64,000 bases of DNA from Pinus tabuliformis (taxonomy: Eukaryota; Streptophyta; Pinopsida; Pinales; Pinaceae): assembly GCA_031772625.1 (NCBI GenBank), contig CM062814.1:361247750-361311749 (forward strand), in the 5' to 3' direction. A program made the translations under genes and the position numbers. Shown here one piece after another: positions 22,209-35,000 of this stretch; the first letter of the stretch is position 1; each line of letters opens with the position of its first letter. A model generated the notes under the pieces. The model made no database searches, was not told the origin of the DNA, and saw nothing but the letters and a program-made list of their open reading frames with translations.

Positions 22209-24355
22209 TGATGAGCCCCAATTTTTGGTACAATTTGGGCTCATTTGGCCTACTTGCTCTGCTCAAACCATTCATTTTTTATTGCTTATGCATTCATTTC
22301 TTGGTTTATTCGTGTTGTTTGTAGGAAGAAGGGTAGGCATTCTATCTACGTGACTAATGCATGATGCTTTCAGGTTTTTGGCATTAAAAGGGAGAAAAGA
22401 CCACGAGAAAGGAGACAAGGAGACAATGAGGTGGCACTGCTGGTTTTTAGGAGAGGATGTCCACGGTCTTGGGGACCTTCCTCGTGATTCCCACCATAGC
22501 TCCGAGCTCCAATCCATCTCCCCACCGAGCTTAGAGGCAGCCAACTGTTCTACAGGAACAGCAGTTATAACTGTTCTACAGGAACAGCAGTTATAACTGC
22601 CCTACAGGATCAACAGTTTAAACTTCAGTTGGACAGCCGAGCTCCACAAATCAAGGACACCTGTTGGATGATCATTTTGCATAAATACTGAGGCCGTAGC
22701 CTTGGATAGAAGCTTTTTGAACTTTTGTATTGCTCTTGTAATTTGGAAGTATGAGCTACAACTCGGTGTTTGTTCCTTTTGTAAGCCATTTTGGCATGTC
22801 ATCAGACTTTCGTTTATGAATAAAGGCAGGCAGATTTTGATCTCATTCTGAGTTTCTAAGGGAGCTATAGCTCTCAGCTTAGGGCCCAACCTGAGAGCAA
22901 TAGATCTCCTCGGTGTTGTAATGTTATTTGCATTTCGTTCCAGCACTTTGAGTTTTTACTTTGACATGCAATTTGAATTTACAGTCTGTTAATTTAGTCT
23001 TTTTCATGAGTTGAGATAGGATTAGTTTATGGTGATTTGCTTTCAGTTGCTTAGATTCGATAGGAGGATAGTTATAAATTATTGGAGCTCCAGCAAAAGG
23101 TTGTTAAGGCTCACTGCCATCTCTGTTAGGGATTGGGGTGCAGTCCATAACCAACCACCAAAAAGAAACGCAGTTCTTCTCACTTCCATGCAAGCTGCAA
23201 CATAGACATTTTCGTTGAAGATCCATCCATGCACTTTTGACACTGAACCATACTTCTACATTTCACTTCCATGCACGAGTTTCATTTCTTGGTTTTCCAT
23301 TGCTGTTCATAGGTTTCATGGCACAGTTATCATAGGTTAATGAATTCTTGTTTTTGGTGCATAAGTCATTTGTTTCATTTACGCTGCTCCATATCATTCC
23401 ACTTTCTTCTTCTTCTTCTTGATCTCTCCTCAAGTCACCCATTCGGCCTCTGTCCAGCTCATTTACCCTCCAACTCATCTATTGCCACGTAGCTTCATTT
23501 ACTTAACCTTTCGTTGACCCCATCCTTCCAAGCCATCAAACCACTACATGCACTCTTCCTCCATCTGATTTCTCTGCTCCTGAGCCATCACCAGCTCCAT
23601 CTCCATCTCACCTATCCTTCCACACCACTCCAACACTTCACCATCTCCCAAAACCTCCACTGCGAAACATCCTGTAGAATTGCACAGACTTCCTGTAGAA
23701 ATCCCTGAGTTTCCTGTAGGATCCCCTGCAGACTTCCTGTAGAAGCCTGCAAACTCGGTTTCTGAGCATCCGAACGTGGTAGACTTCTATGGACTGATGC
23801 TAGAGACCCTCTGGGACCTCCCCTAGCCATCCTGACCTTGCCCATGCTTTCCTTCCATTCCAACCGCTCCTGCACAACCAAACCCTAATCAAAAGCATCA
23901 TCACAATAAACCCAACCACTCGATGATAAAATACAAAAAAATGTCTTTTCAGATGCAAGTAGCTTAGATGCATGTATTTCAGTTCACTACAAGTAATGGC
24001 ATTCTTGGTAGTAGTTTCATTCACAGTTCTGCATTGTAAGGGTCTAGCTAGTCAAATTAGGGTTTACTAGGGTTTTCATGCTTTATTAGCTTTCAGTTTC
24101 TTTCTGCAATTAGACTAGTCTCCTTTGAGTTAGCTTTCATCCATCATTCATAAAGCTTCTTCTGTGAGCATATAGAAGTTGGCTTGAGCCCTAGCGGACT
24201 TGTGCCAGCTGACCAAGTGACAGCTGCGACAAGAGCTAGTACTTGTGCATACAGCACCGTCACTTCCAAGTTTGTACGAACTACCGGGTTGATAAAATTA
24301 GAGATAGGAAGCTCCAGGAGTTGTAGCATTATTGCTACAATACTGGAGCCCACCA
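22209..24355 (+). repeat. 5' LTR of element C
   Basis: 2,147 bp, colinear with 35168-37314. TTCTACAGGAA occurs at 22548 and 22574, with a related CCTACAGGAT at about 22601. The opposite orientation (TTCCTGTAGAA-like) is clustered at 23666-23745. A TATA-like CATAAATAC lies near 22679 and AATAAA at 22820. It is otherwise non-coding. Confidence 0.95.
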
Positions 24356-24361
24356 TTTTTT

Positions 24362-24379
24362 TGGCGCCGTTGCCGGGGA
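24362..24379 (+). other. Primer-binding site of C (tRNA-Asp type)
   Basis: TGGCGCCGTTGCCGGGGA lies six bases after the 5' LTR and matches the form known for Athila/Calypso elements. Confidence 0.95.
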
Positions 24380-24724
24380 AGCGTCAGAGTATTAGTAATT
24401 GTTGCTTTTCTTCTACTTTCTTACTCTTGCCTTCTGCTAAGTAGTTTACTTCATTTCCATTCTGCAAAAGTAGCATAGAGATTTCCTGCTTTCATAGATT
24501 AGCATTTCCTGCTTTCATAGATTAGCATTTCCTTTCTGCAAGCATAGACTAGCATTTCCGTTCTTGCAATTTCCTTTGAGCAAAGTAGATTAGTTCTTTC
24601 CTGCTTTCAGTTTAATTTCGCATCTTTCATAGTTAGTTGTAGATCAATCTGCCTCAGTTTTGCAGGTACCAAAAGAAAAGCAAAGCAAAAGCAATCAAAA
24701 GAAAAATAAAGTCTTTTCCATTTC
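24380..24724 (+). other. Leader of element C
   Basis: Untranslated leader before gag. Around 24480-24560 a 23-bp unit (ATTTCCTGCTTTCATAGATTAGC) is repeated about 2.5 times, with decayed further copies to about 24620. No coding sequence is seen. Confidence 0.65.
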
Positions 24725-25561
24725 ATGCCTCGTAGGAACCGAGATAGATCAGGCAAATTCCTACCAAACACCCCCACCACATCACTGAGTCACCCTTCTC
24801 TCTTCTTTGGTGACAGTGACCCAGAGGAACCTATAGGTGAACATCCTGAGATATCCAAAGACCCTATAGTAGAAGAAGAGTTAGAGACCACTCCATCTGA
24901 AGCTATGGCTGACAATAGAAGAGAAGATGAGAGAATAGAAGGTGCCTTTCCCATCCGAGAGACCAATGGAGAGATGAAAATGAAGAACATTAGCCCCTCC
25001 GCCTTACCTCACTTCCATGGGCTGACCACTGAAGATCCGGATACCTTCCTGTTTGAGTTTGCTGTCCTTTGTAGAACCTATGACTATACTGAAGATGAGC
25101 AAAAGTTGAAACTTTTCCCTTCCACTCTTAAAGATGCAGCACTATGCTGGTTCATGGGCTTACCTGGGAATAGTATCACCACTTGGGCTCAGATGCAGCA
25201 GGCTTTCAATACCAAGTACCGGGATTACTCTAGGTCCAAGGAAACAAAGGGGGAAATCTTTTGGATGTCCATGGGAAATGATGAGTCCTTAGAGGATTAT
25301 GAGGAGAGGTTCCAACTAAGCTATAAGCGGGCCAGGTGCACACTTGACCCTGAATCCCTCAAGTTGGTCCTGCTCCGAGGAGTCCCTGAAGACCTCTTAG
25401 ATACCCTTCACATGTTAGCTGGGGGGACATTTACCAACTGCCTTATGAGGACATCAAGACTGTGTTTAGAAACCACTCCAGGGCAGCTCGGAAACGAGGT
25501 AGAGGAAACCACCTCTCAACTAGTGTCCCTTTCTCCAAACATGAGCTTGCAAATCAATTAG
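24725..25561 (+). pseudogene. gag: Element C gag, capsid part (frameshifted)
   Basis: A 278-codon frame starting MPRRNRDRSGKF. It carries the Athila-type capsid homology (ISPSALPHFHGLTTEDPDTF, then KLKLFPSTLKDAALCWFMG) shared with B and E. A one-base slip in the G-run at about 25421-25426 ends the homology in this frame. The rest of gag, including the zinc knuckles, continues in the frame that starts at about 25430. The last about 45 codons of this frame are therefore read out of register. A homopolymer slip could also be an assembly error. Confidence 0.85.
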
Positions 25562-28500
25562 AAGATCTTAAGAGTGAGGTGAGACAAACCATTGCCATGC
25601 AGCTTGACACATTCAGGATTCAGCAAAAGAAAGAAGAGGCTGAGAGAGCCTTGGCTGTCTTCTGCCCTAAGTGCACAAGGAGGCACCCTAAGAACGAATG
25701 TCCATTGCATTCGGTTGAAGTGTGTTTCGTTTGTGAGGAGGACCATCCCACAAATCAGTGTCCAACCTTACCTGGGTTTAAAGCCATGTACCAAGGGACA
25801 GAAGCTCCCACAGAGCCTCTCTATTACCTCAACCAAAGGAGGCCACAGGGATCTAGACCTTATCAGCAGGGGATGCAAGGGGCATCTCAAGCTTATTACA
25901 GCCCCAACCAATCGACTCCTATGCCTTCCTGGGGTCCCCCTGCTCATCCTTCATGGTCCATGCCTCCTCCATGGTCTTATCCACCTCAGTACCCCACTCA
26001 ACCTACTTCTCCTTCATATCACTCACATGCCCAGCCGCAGCCTCAATGGAATGCACCTCAGTCGGGGTGGAGGCCCCAATACAACACTCCTCCTGCCATC
26101 TTGCCTCCACCACCAGTTCAACCTCAGCCATTACCTCCTGCTCCTCCAAGGCAACCTCAAATGCCTACTCAACCGAACCCGAACCCCAACAATAGACAGG
26201 CCCAGCAGGTATACACTGGGGAAACCTCATGCCCTACCTATGCTGTGGAGATCCAGGAGGTCAATCTTCGATCTGGAAAGACTCTACCAGATCGCCAACC
26301 TCCTCCCCCAGAGGATGAGGAAGATAAACAGGAAAGTGAACCAAAGGCTATTCCACCCTTTCCTGAGAGACTAACAGCCACCACACAACCCAACCCAGAG
26401 GAGGATGAGCTTCTGGGTGAGCTCAAGCAGTTGTGTGTAAAAATACCACTTCTCCAAGCCATCAAGGATGTGCCAATATACAACAAGCTGGTTAAGGAGA
26501 AGTGTTTCAAACACCCAGGCAGACGGAAGAAAGATGCCTCAACTATCAATGTCATAGGACAACTGTCTGACCTTATGTTAGGTCAAGTCATCTGCCCAAA
26601 GTACCTAGATCCTGGAAGTCCTGTAGTAGATGTTCACATCAATGGCACCATTATACATCACACCTTGATTGATTTGGGGGCTACCATTAATGTGATGACC
26701 AGGGATACCATGCTTAAGCTTAATCTTCAGGGTTCCTTGAGGAAGACCTCGACAGTACTGCAATTAGCAGATCACTCCACCGTGACTCCCGAAGGGATTG
26801 TGGAGGATGTCTTGGTCTCTATTGACTCTTGGGAATACCCTACAGACTTCCTGGTTCTGCAACCAAAGGCCAAGCTTACTGGATATCCTCTCATTTTGGG
26901 AAGGCCTTGGTTAGCTACTGCAGATGCTTACATAAGTTGTCGTGTAGGAAACATGACCATCAAAAATGGTCCCATGTCCAAGCAGCTAGTCCTATACCCT
27001 CCTGACCAACCCTCCTTGGAGCATGACTTACCACTCTGGTTGGAAGAAGGAGAGGAAGACGAGGTGTACTCAGCACCTCTGTGCACCTTAGATACCACTA
27101 GAAGAGACCCCCCAACCGAGGATTACTTGATCGAGACCTTGATCCAGAATCCACCTTCCAGTACATTACCCTTAGAAAAATTGGTGGAGGATGCCCAAGC
27201 TAGCACCTTAGTGGATCTTTGTACAACCAACCCTGTTACTCCCAGAGTCAAGAATGTGGAGTTCGGGCCTGAGAAAGCATTGAAGATCAGCTCCTCCTTA
27301 TCTCCTTCCCAGGAAAAGGAGCTGTGTAGTCTGTTGGCCAATCACTTAGATGCTTTTGCTTGGAGCTATAAGGAAATGAAAGGAGTCCATCCTTCGGTCT
27401 ATACCCATCATATATACATCAAAGAGGACTGTAAACCAGTTAGGCAACCCCAGAGGAGAATGAATCCAACCCTTAAGGACATTGTCAAGGAAGAATTGCA
27501 AAAACTGTTGGATGCCAGATTCATCTACCCCATCTCAGATAGTGAATGGGTGTCCCCTCTAGTGTAGGTTCCCAAGAAAAATGGGAAATGGAGAATCTGT
27601 GTGGACTACCGAGAACTGAACAAAGCTACCAAGAAGGACCATTTCCCTCTACCTTTCATAGATCAAGTGTTGGATGGACTGGCAGGAAAGAAGTTCTTCT
27701 CTTTCCTGGATGGGTTTAGCGGGTATAACCAAATCCAAATCAGCCCGGAAGACCAAGATAAGACCACCTTCACTTGTCCTTGGGGTACCTTTGCCTATCG
27801 AGTCCTTCCCTTTGGGCTATGCAATGCTCCTGCTACCTTTCAGAGAGCTGTTTTGAGTATCTTCTCGGAGCTGGTCCATGATGTAGTAGAAATCTATATG
27901 GATGACTTTACTCCTTATGGGGCCAACTTCCAGGAAGCATTGTCCAACTTGGGAAAAGTCCTAACCAAATGCACCGAGATGAACTTGTCCCTTAGTCCTG
28001 AAAAATGTGAATTCCTAATGACTGAAGGGACCGTGCTAGGCCATACCATTTATTGCCAAGGATTGCAGGTGGATCCTAACAAAATTTCTCTCATCAAGAG
28101 GGTTCCACCTCCTCAAAAGGTTAGGGATGTCCGGAGTTTCTTGGGATTAGCAGGATACTACCGGAGATTCATTAAAGATTTCAGCAAGCTAGCCTCGCCA
28201 TTGTTTGGCATGTTGGCAAAAGATGTGGAGTTTAATTGGACTGACGATTGTCAGAGGGCTTTAAATGAGTTAAAGGACAAGTTGGTGTCAGCCCCAATCC
28301 TGAGAGGTCCAAACTGGGCCCTACCTTTCCACATCCACACTGATGCCTCGAACAAAGCCATAGGTGCAGCTTTAGGACAAGTTGAGCAAAAACTTCCATA
28401 TGCCATTTACTTTGTTAGCAAAAACTTGTCCAAAGCTGAGCTGAATTACACTGTAACCGAGAAAGAATTCTTGGCTGTGGTCCATGCATTGAACAAGTTC

Positions 28501-30099
28501 TGACATTATATTACTGGTTACCAGACCTTTGTACATACTGACCATGCTGCTATTAGATATTTAATGAATAAACCAGATGTGAATGCTAGTATTATTAGAT
28601 GGTTACTTTTATTGCAGCAGTTTGATTTGACCATTGTTGACAAACCAGGTAGAGAAAATGTTGTTGCTGACTTTTTATCTAGATTGGATTTGTCTGCAGA
28701 TGAGGATGGAACAGTGGATGACCAGACGCCTGATGAACATCTGTTTGCTATTTCAGTACTCTCTCCATGGTTTGCTGATATAGCAAACTATCTTGTTTCA
28801 GCACAGTTCCCTCCACACCTATCTTCCAAAGAGAAGAGCAGAATCATCAGAAAAAGTGCCTCATTTACTTGGATCGGGGGCAATCTGTTCAAGCTTGGCC
28901 CCGATCAGATCTTAAGGCGTTGTGTAAGGGAGGAGGAAGTCTTTGATATCCTCCTCACTTGTCATGATGGGCCTTGTGGAGGACATTTTGCAGCAAAGAG
29001 AACTGCCTTCAAAATCCTGCAGGTAGGCTACTATTGGCCCACACTTCATCAAGATGTCAGAAGATATGTCAGTCAGTGTGACCAATGCCAAAGAATGGGG
29101 AAACCGACCCAAAGGGATGAGATGCCTCTCCAACCTCAAGTGACTCTTGAGCCATTTGAGAAGTGGGGCATGGACTTTGTGGGCCCAATCAACCGCTCTT
29201 CAAGGCAAAGGACTTACATCATTGTGTGTACTAACTATTTGACCAAGTGGGCAGAGACCAAAGCAATCAAAGCAGCAAGATAAGAAAAGGTGGCCGAGTT
29301 CCTAAGAGAAAACATCTTCTACAAGTTTGGCTATCCAAGAGAGCTGGTCACCGATCAAGGGAGCCAGTTCACCTCTAACCTGGTTGAAGATCTCCTGGCT
29401 CATCACAAGATCAAGCATAGGACTTCCACCCCTTATCACCCTCAAGCAAATGGGCAGGTGGAAGTCACCAATAGAGCATTAGAAGGGATCTTGACTAAAG
29501 TGGTGAGTAGCAGCAGAAAGGACTGGGCAGATCGCCTGGTTGAAGCCACATGGGCTTACAACACCACTTGGAAGACCACCACCGGCTTCACACCGTATGA
29601 GCTGGTCTATGGGAAGAGAGCTTTGCTGTCGATTAAGTTTGAATACAACACTTTGAGGATGGCAGCTCAGCTGGACCTAGATCTCAGCCATGCACAACAA
29701 GAAAGGCTACTGCAGCTGAATGGCCTGGATGAGCACCGAATGCAGGCCCTCCTTCACTCAGAAGTGGTTCAACTTCAGAGAAAGGTGTGGCATGACCAAC
29801 ATCTCCATGACAAGCAATTTCAGCCGGGAGATTGGGCTTTGTTGTATGACTCCAGATACAAAGATTTCAAGGGGAAGCTGAGAACCAGATGGCTAGGACC
29901 ATATGCAGTGGAGAATTGCCATGACAATGGATCTGTCCTCATTCGAACCATTGATCAGGAAGCCATTCCCATGCTTGTCAATGGGCATCGATTGAAGATC
30001 TACAGGAGACCTCTCTCAAGACAAGAGTTCATCAAAACTATGGAGAAATCTGTATTGGTCATAGAGAAGGGTTCTGCCTCTGCTTTTGGCATACCCTGA
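25427..30099 (+). pseudogene. pol: Element C gag C-terminus and pol (three stops)
   Basis: One frame of about 1,550 codons. In order it encodes two C-X2-C-X3-H-X4-C knuckles (CPKCTRRHPKNEC; CFVCEEDHPTNQC), a Pro/Gln-rich linker, protease (DLGATINVMT, Asp at 26671), RT (YRELNKAT; intact YMDD at 27895-27906), RNase H (DASNKAIGAALG; TEKEFLAVVHAL) and integrase ([33 protein letters not shown]). Stops interrupt it at 27565 (before the RT core), 28501 (in RNase H) and 29281 (in integrase). The catalytic residues I can see are kept. There is no chromodomain. Without the stops it would have the domain set expected for an autonomous Athila-like pol. Confidence 0.92.
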
Positions 30100-30136
30100 G
30101 GGATATGAAAAAAAAAAAAAAAAAAAAGAGGAAAAA

Positions 30137-30338
30137 ATAAAGATCCTTGGGTGAAAACCTCTCTGAGGTGCCCAAGGCAGGTGGTAGGGGTGAAAACCTC
30201 ATTGAGGCGCCCCTATTGTCTTTCAAAAAAAAAAAAAAAGAGAAAAGGTGAAAAAGATCCTTGAGTGAAAACCTCTCTGAGGCACTCAGGGCAGATGGCA
30301 CGGGTGAAAACCTCTTTGAGGCGCCCCTGTTATCTTTC
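30137..30338 (+). repeat. Tandem duplication after pol in C
   Basis: Two copies of about 86 bp (30137-30222 and 30253-30338), each followed by an A-tract. Each copy holds two sub-units of the form GTGAAAACCTC-N-GAGGCGCCC, in which CCTC and GAGG can pair. Copies differ at several bases. Confidence 0.8.
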
Positions 30339-30537
30339 AAAAAAAAAAAAAAAAAGAAAAAAAAACAATAAGCAAAATATGGTAAAATTGCATGCAGGTT
30401 GCAGATGTTCTATGGAGGAGAGGAAGCCCTCTAACTCAAAGCCAAGGGTCCTTATCATGCTGTCAAGGAACCTCACCAGCACCTCCTCCAAGAGTACCCA
30501 TGTTTTTTCAAGGTATGTGCAATTTTATCATGGTTTG

Positions 30538-30690
30538 AATCTTCTACAAGAAGATGTTGTCTTTCTACAGGAAGATGTAGTCTTTCTACAGGAAGGCACG
30601 GATTTTCTACAGGAAAGTACAGACTTTCTACAGGAAGGCCGAACTTCCTACAGGAAGCTCTGTGTTCTACAGGAAACTTCCTGTAGGAGT
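30538..30690 (+). repeat. Cluster of TTCTACAGGAA motifs (C, after pol)
   Basis: At least six copies of TTTCTACAGGAA or close variants at intervals of about 15-24 bp, ending with an inverted copy (TTCCTGTAG). A second cluster lies at 31725-31820, where TTCTACAGGAACGCAG is repeated. The same 11-mer recurs in the LTRs and ORF3 of C. Confidence 0.8.
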
Positions 30691-32046
30691 TTTGGACGGC
30701 CATAATTCATCTTGAAAGGAGATTTAGCGACTATGGATTGGTTTGGATGCATGCAAGCCTCTGTTGGCACCCTTGCACATTGATGTCACCTTGCTCCACC
30801 ATCCTTGTCGACATGCGACCAAGTCCCTGCACCAACAAAGAAGATCGATGAGTTCTCGCGGGAAAGCCATTTTCAAAGTTGAACAAATGCTGGGATCTCA
30901 TACCGCAGGCATCAAGAGCTCCGGGAACGTGATTGAAAGGCCAGAACCTCCATCGTGCAGCATGCACCTAAGGAGAAAGAACTGTTACGAGACACCTGCG
31001 GGAATCCTGTAATAGTTCAACCTGCTCGAGTGGATACCATTCACAGCACCGCCATCTGAAATAAAACGCGGGTGCATGCAAACAAAACATCCACTCCATC
31101 GTTGGCAGCCTGTAACCACGAGCCTCAGGGTCTGTGTAAGTCGCATGCAGCAGGTAGATCCACTCACCATCGTCCAAGAACTGGAAAAATCGTGTGCAGC
31201 CACGCAGGTAAGTGTCTCAACCCTTCCTTCCATCAAATCGCATGAATTTTACTTTGAAATTGTTTGCATAGCGTAAAATTTAATGGTTGAGCGGCCGTAT
31301 GGCCCGTCGACTGGCCACGTCGGCTAGCTAAAGTGTAATTGGATGTTTTGGTGGCAGCCACGACAAAGAGAATGAACAGCACGCACGTGAGAACACTCTC
31401 GTCAGAAGCATGAGTTTAACAGGAAAAGGCGGTGGCAAATCTGTGGGAATGGATGCGGTAGCAAGTGAGTACGCAGGTGGATGATGGATGACGTCGCCCA
31501 ACGGTCCGGCGGGGACAGCTCATCCCCCGCACCACGGATTGCGCCGATTCAAAATCTAATCGGCTAGATCATGCGCATGCATTTATCATCCAACACTTCA
31601 AACTCGAGTGGCTATTCTGATCTCCTTTGCACTTTGATACGCCGAGCTGTTGGCTACCAGAACGCCGGTAAAGCACACCTCGAGCGCGGGCCAACTACAG
31701 TCCTCCCCGAGAATTGTGCACTGCTTCTACAGGAACGCAGTTCTACAGGAACGCAGTTCTACAGGAATGCAGTCTACAGGAACGCAGTCTCTACATGAAC
31801 GCAGTCTTCTACAGGGAAGCGGGTGCCTCACGAAAAAGGTGGCCAATTAAAGAGGTAACCCTGAACTCTTCATGCAACTGGTTAGTAGTAGTGGCAAGAC
31901 CATCGTCCACAGTCGGGTCATAAAGATATTGGTGGAATTGTTGTTTGCTGTGCCTATGCTGTCGTTCTACAGGATGTCAGTTTAGGTAGACTGTGTTGAA
32001 TTTTGTGGATTATATGCATGCTCTGCCTTAATAGACCAAATCTCTT

Positions 32047-35000
32047 TTGCATTTGCCACCTTTAATTAAAACAACCGTGTTCATCATGCTGGGTGGGTTT
32101 ATAAGACGGGAACCCACTGATTCAACCAAACTAAGGGAAAACCTGGCAGTGGTAGAGCTCTTCACCAGAGCACAATGGATGCCTTTTTGTGATAAGCTGC
32201 AGGGTTACGATGATGAAGTGGCCGAAGAATTCTTGCAGGCTCTGAAGCCTAAATCCCAGACACTGGCCACAGTAAACTTTAGAGGTCTAAGCCTCAAGCT
32301 CACCCCAGAACATATCAGTCGGATCACAAAACTTCCTATGGGTTGTCGTGGTATAAGGAAGAAAGGAAGTTGAGCCAGCAGGCAAAGAAAGAATTCTTTC
32401 CACCTGAGGAAGAATTCTCGGAGGACAAAAATGGGGTGTGAAGAACGAGCTGTTGCCACCTTGGAATGAAATCAGTTTGCAAATCATGAAATATATTACT
32501 TGTGAAGGTCGTTTCAGCATCGTGTATGCATATCACTTTTGGCTGCTCACTAAGTTGAGGCACCGAATTGACCTTTCTGTAGAATAAAAACTGAGCATCC
32601 CTTATTACCTCCTGCAGTCTCTAATGGAGTGTGCTACAAAGCTGAAAGAGGGAATACCAGATCAGATAGCCCACCATGGGTTGATCAAGCTTCTTGTGGA
32701 GGATGCATTGCATTCATATAAGGTTCCCGTCTCATGGGAATCCTTCCGGAATTTGACAAAAGATGGGGACATTAAGATGTTGATAGAAGAAACGGGTTCC
32801 TCCAGCAGTGAGGAACAAGAAGCAGTGGCCGAGGGACAGAGAGAAGAAGGCTAAGAGACCCCGACAACAGTACAAAAGAAAGAACAAAGGAAGAAGCATG
32901 AGGAAAAGGAGGACAAAGAAAAAGGTGGCACACCAATCCTGTCAGCAAGGGAAAAGAGGATGAAGAGCAGAATGGACAAAGCTGAGGTGGTCCACGTCAG
33001 CCCAAGTACCTCAACAGCACCTGCAACCAAAGCAAAAAGTAAAACTCAGGCAGGCAAGCAAGCGGAGGCGGAGACACCTGTGTCTACAGGAAAGCAGAAA
33101 CAGGCTTCTACAGGAAGCCCGAAGATCAGTGAGAAACAGGCTTCTACAGGAAGCCCGAAAACAAAAACAAAGGCTTCTACAGGAAGCCCGAAGATCATTG
33201 AGAAGCAGGCTTCTACAGGAAGCCCAAAAGCAAAGACCAAGGCTTCTACAGGAAGCCCGAAAATCGTTGGGAAACAGGCTTCTATAGGAAGCCCGAAAAC
33301 AGAGACAAAGGCTTCTACAGGAAGCCCGAAATTGCAGAAACAGGCTTCTACAGGAAGCCCCGAAAAGGTGAAACCCAAGGAGAGAAAGGTGGATATTCTG
33401 GCACGGGAGGCAGCAACTGTATTAGCTGGCCTCAGCATGCCACCTAAGCCAAAAGGAAAGAGGAAGAGGGAGACCCCTCTATACTTTAAGGCTCGAAGAA
33501 GTGTTAGGATAAAAACGGGCAAGCCACAGGCCCAATCCAGCAGCCTGATCGTCATCGAAGATACACCTGCTTCTCCCAAAGAAAATTCACCCTCCAGGAT
33601 CACAGTCACCTACAAGAAGGGGAGTCCAAAGAAAAATACGTGGCAAGAAAGGTTAGACTTGTTGACTGAACAAACGCGGCTATAGGAAGCTGAAAATGTT
33701 CTACAGGATACTCTGGCCCGGCTACAGGAAACGAAAAAGAAGGAAGGGGAAGGACCCTCATCACCACCAAGGGAGGGTGAGGTAGAACCGCCTGAATAGA
33801 TAGAAAGATAACATATACCAGAACCTAGCCCTTCACCTAATCTGAATTCATACTACACCTTTTTAGAAGCGGGCAAAATCATACCGCAGAAATTTACTGT
33901 GCCTCTATTTTTTGAACTAGAGAAAGAAAGAGTCTGTTCCCACACATGGATGCAGATCACCAAATCAAAGGGTGTGGCAGACATAGGGCCTTTACAAGAG
34001 CAACTCAAGGAGGTCAGGAGCGAATTCACCATGGCTAAACATGTGGCTAATTGCCAACGTGTGCTTCTACAGGAAGAAAATCAGAAACTGAGATTGCAGC
34101 TACAGGAACTAAAGGCAGGGGCAGGAACATCCTCCAAGGATATCACAAATGAACAACAAGACAAAAAGGAGCTGACCACCAGCCTTGAAGGGCCAATGCC
34201 ACTTCTACAGGAAGCAGAACAACAAACAAAAATTGAAGTGCAAGCCCTAAGAGAACAGCTGCAACAAAAGGAAGCACAATTGGCCTGCATGGCCAGTTGG
34301 GCCATGGAGGCAATTCAGTGCAGAACACCTGCAAAATCCTATGGATTGTTCTTAAAATATCAATGGTTTCAGTTCCAAATAAACACCTTGGCACAAAGAG
34401 GTATTTCACATATCCAAAACCCACAACAATTTTCTGAATTGTGCAGTACTAGTTCGTCTGAGGACAAAGCCAAATTAGCAGAGTTTTACCTCCACAATTT
34501 GGCTTTGCCTAATGAAGTCTCCTGGGATCCCAATGTTGCCTTGGGTGATATGCAATTGATGGCGTTCGCCTCATGGTTAAACCATGAGGATCAGAGAGCA
34601 GCTGAAGCAAAATCGGTTATGAACCGAGAAGTGAGTGAACCACTGTTCATTCGACCAGAACTAGAGGACGCGGTGGCACTCATCTCAGCCCACCAACAGT
34701 TGGCTACAGATCCCACAGCTTCCTTGAGATTTATGGACCAACAGGCCCAAGCCATAGCCCACTTTGAAGACATGGAAAGGTTGTTGGGAGAAAGTGTTGC
34801 CCAAGCATGTGCACGCAGATGGAATACTCTGGCACACAGCTTGAAAATCAGAGAGTACCATACCCCCATTCGGATGAGGGAAGCTTTGCCAAGGGTTGAG
34901 CTTTGCAAGAAATCCATGGAAAGCCTCCAGGCCAGCTGGATTGGCCTTAAACTCAGCCCACCTCTACTGCTAGGACTAACTAAAGGCAATACAGAGGAAG

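Larger units (their letters stand above)
30100..32046 (+). other. Element C region between pol and ORF3
   Basis: Non-coding. An A-rich tract at 30108-30127 begins eight bases after the pol stop. A tandem duplication follows (30137-30338, listed separately). TTCTACAGGAA motifs are dense at 30540-30690 and 31725-31820. From about 30700 to 31900 the sequence is richer in CpG than the rest of the window, notably 31281-31560. Short open frames here overlap on both strands and are not credible genes. Confidence 0.6.

Noticed and set aside
33104..33360. CRISPR-like array (regularly spaced short repeats)
   Set aside because: Repeats are 17 bp with near-identical 16-19 bp linkers, lie inside an ORF in a plant retrotransposon, and have no cas genes.
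33046..33609. 187-codon minus-strand ORF over the C ORF3 minisatellite
   Set aside because: Antisense shadow of the in-frame repeat; its apparent regularity comes from the repeat itself.
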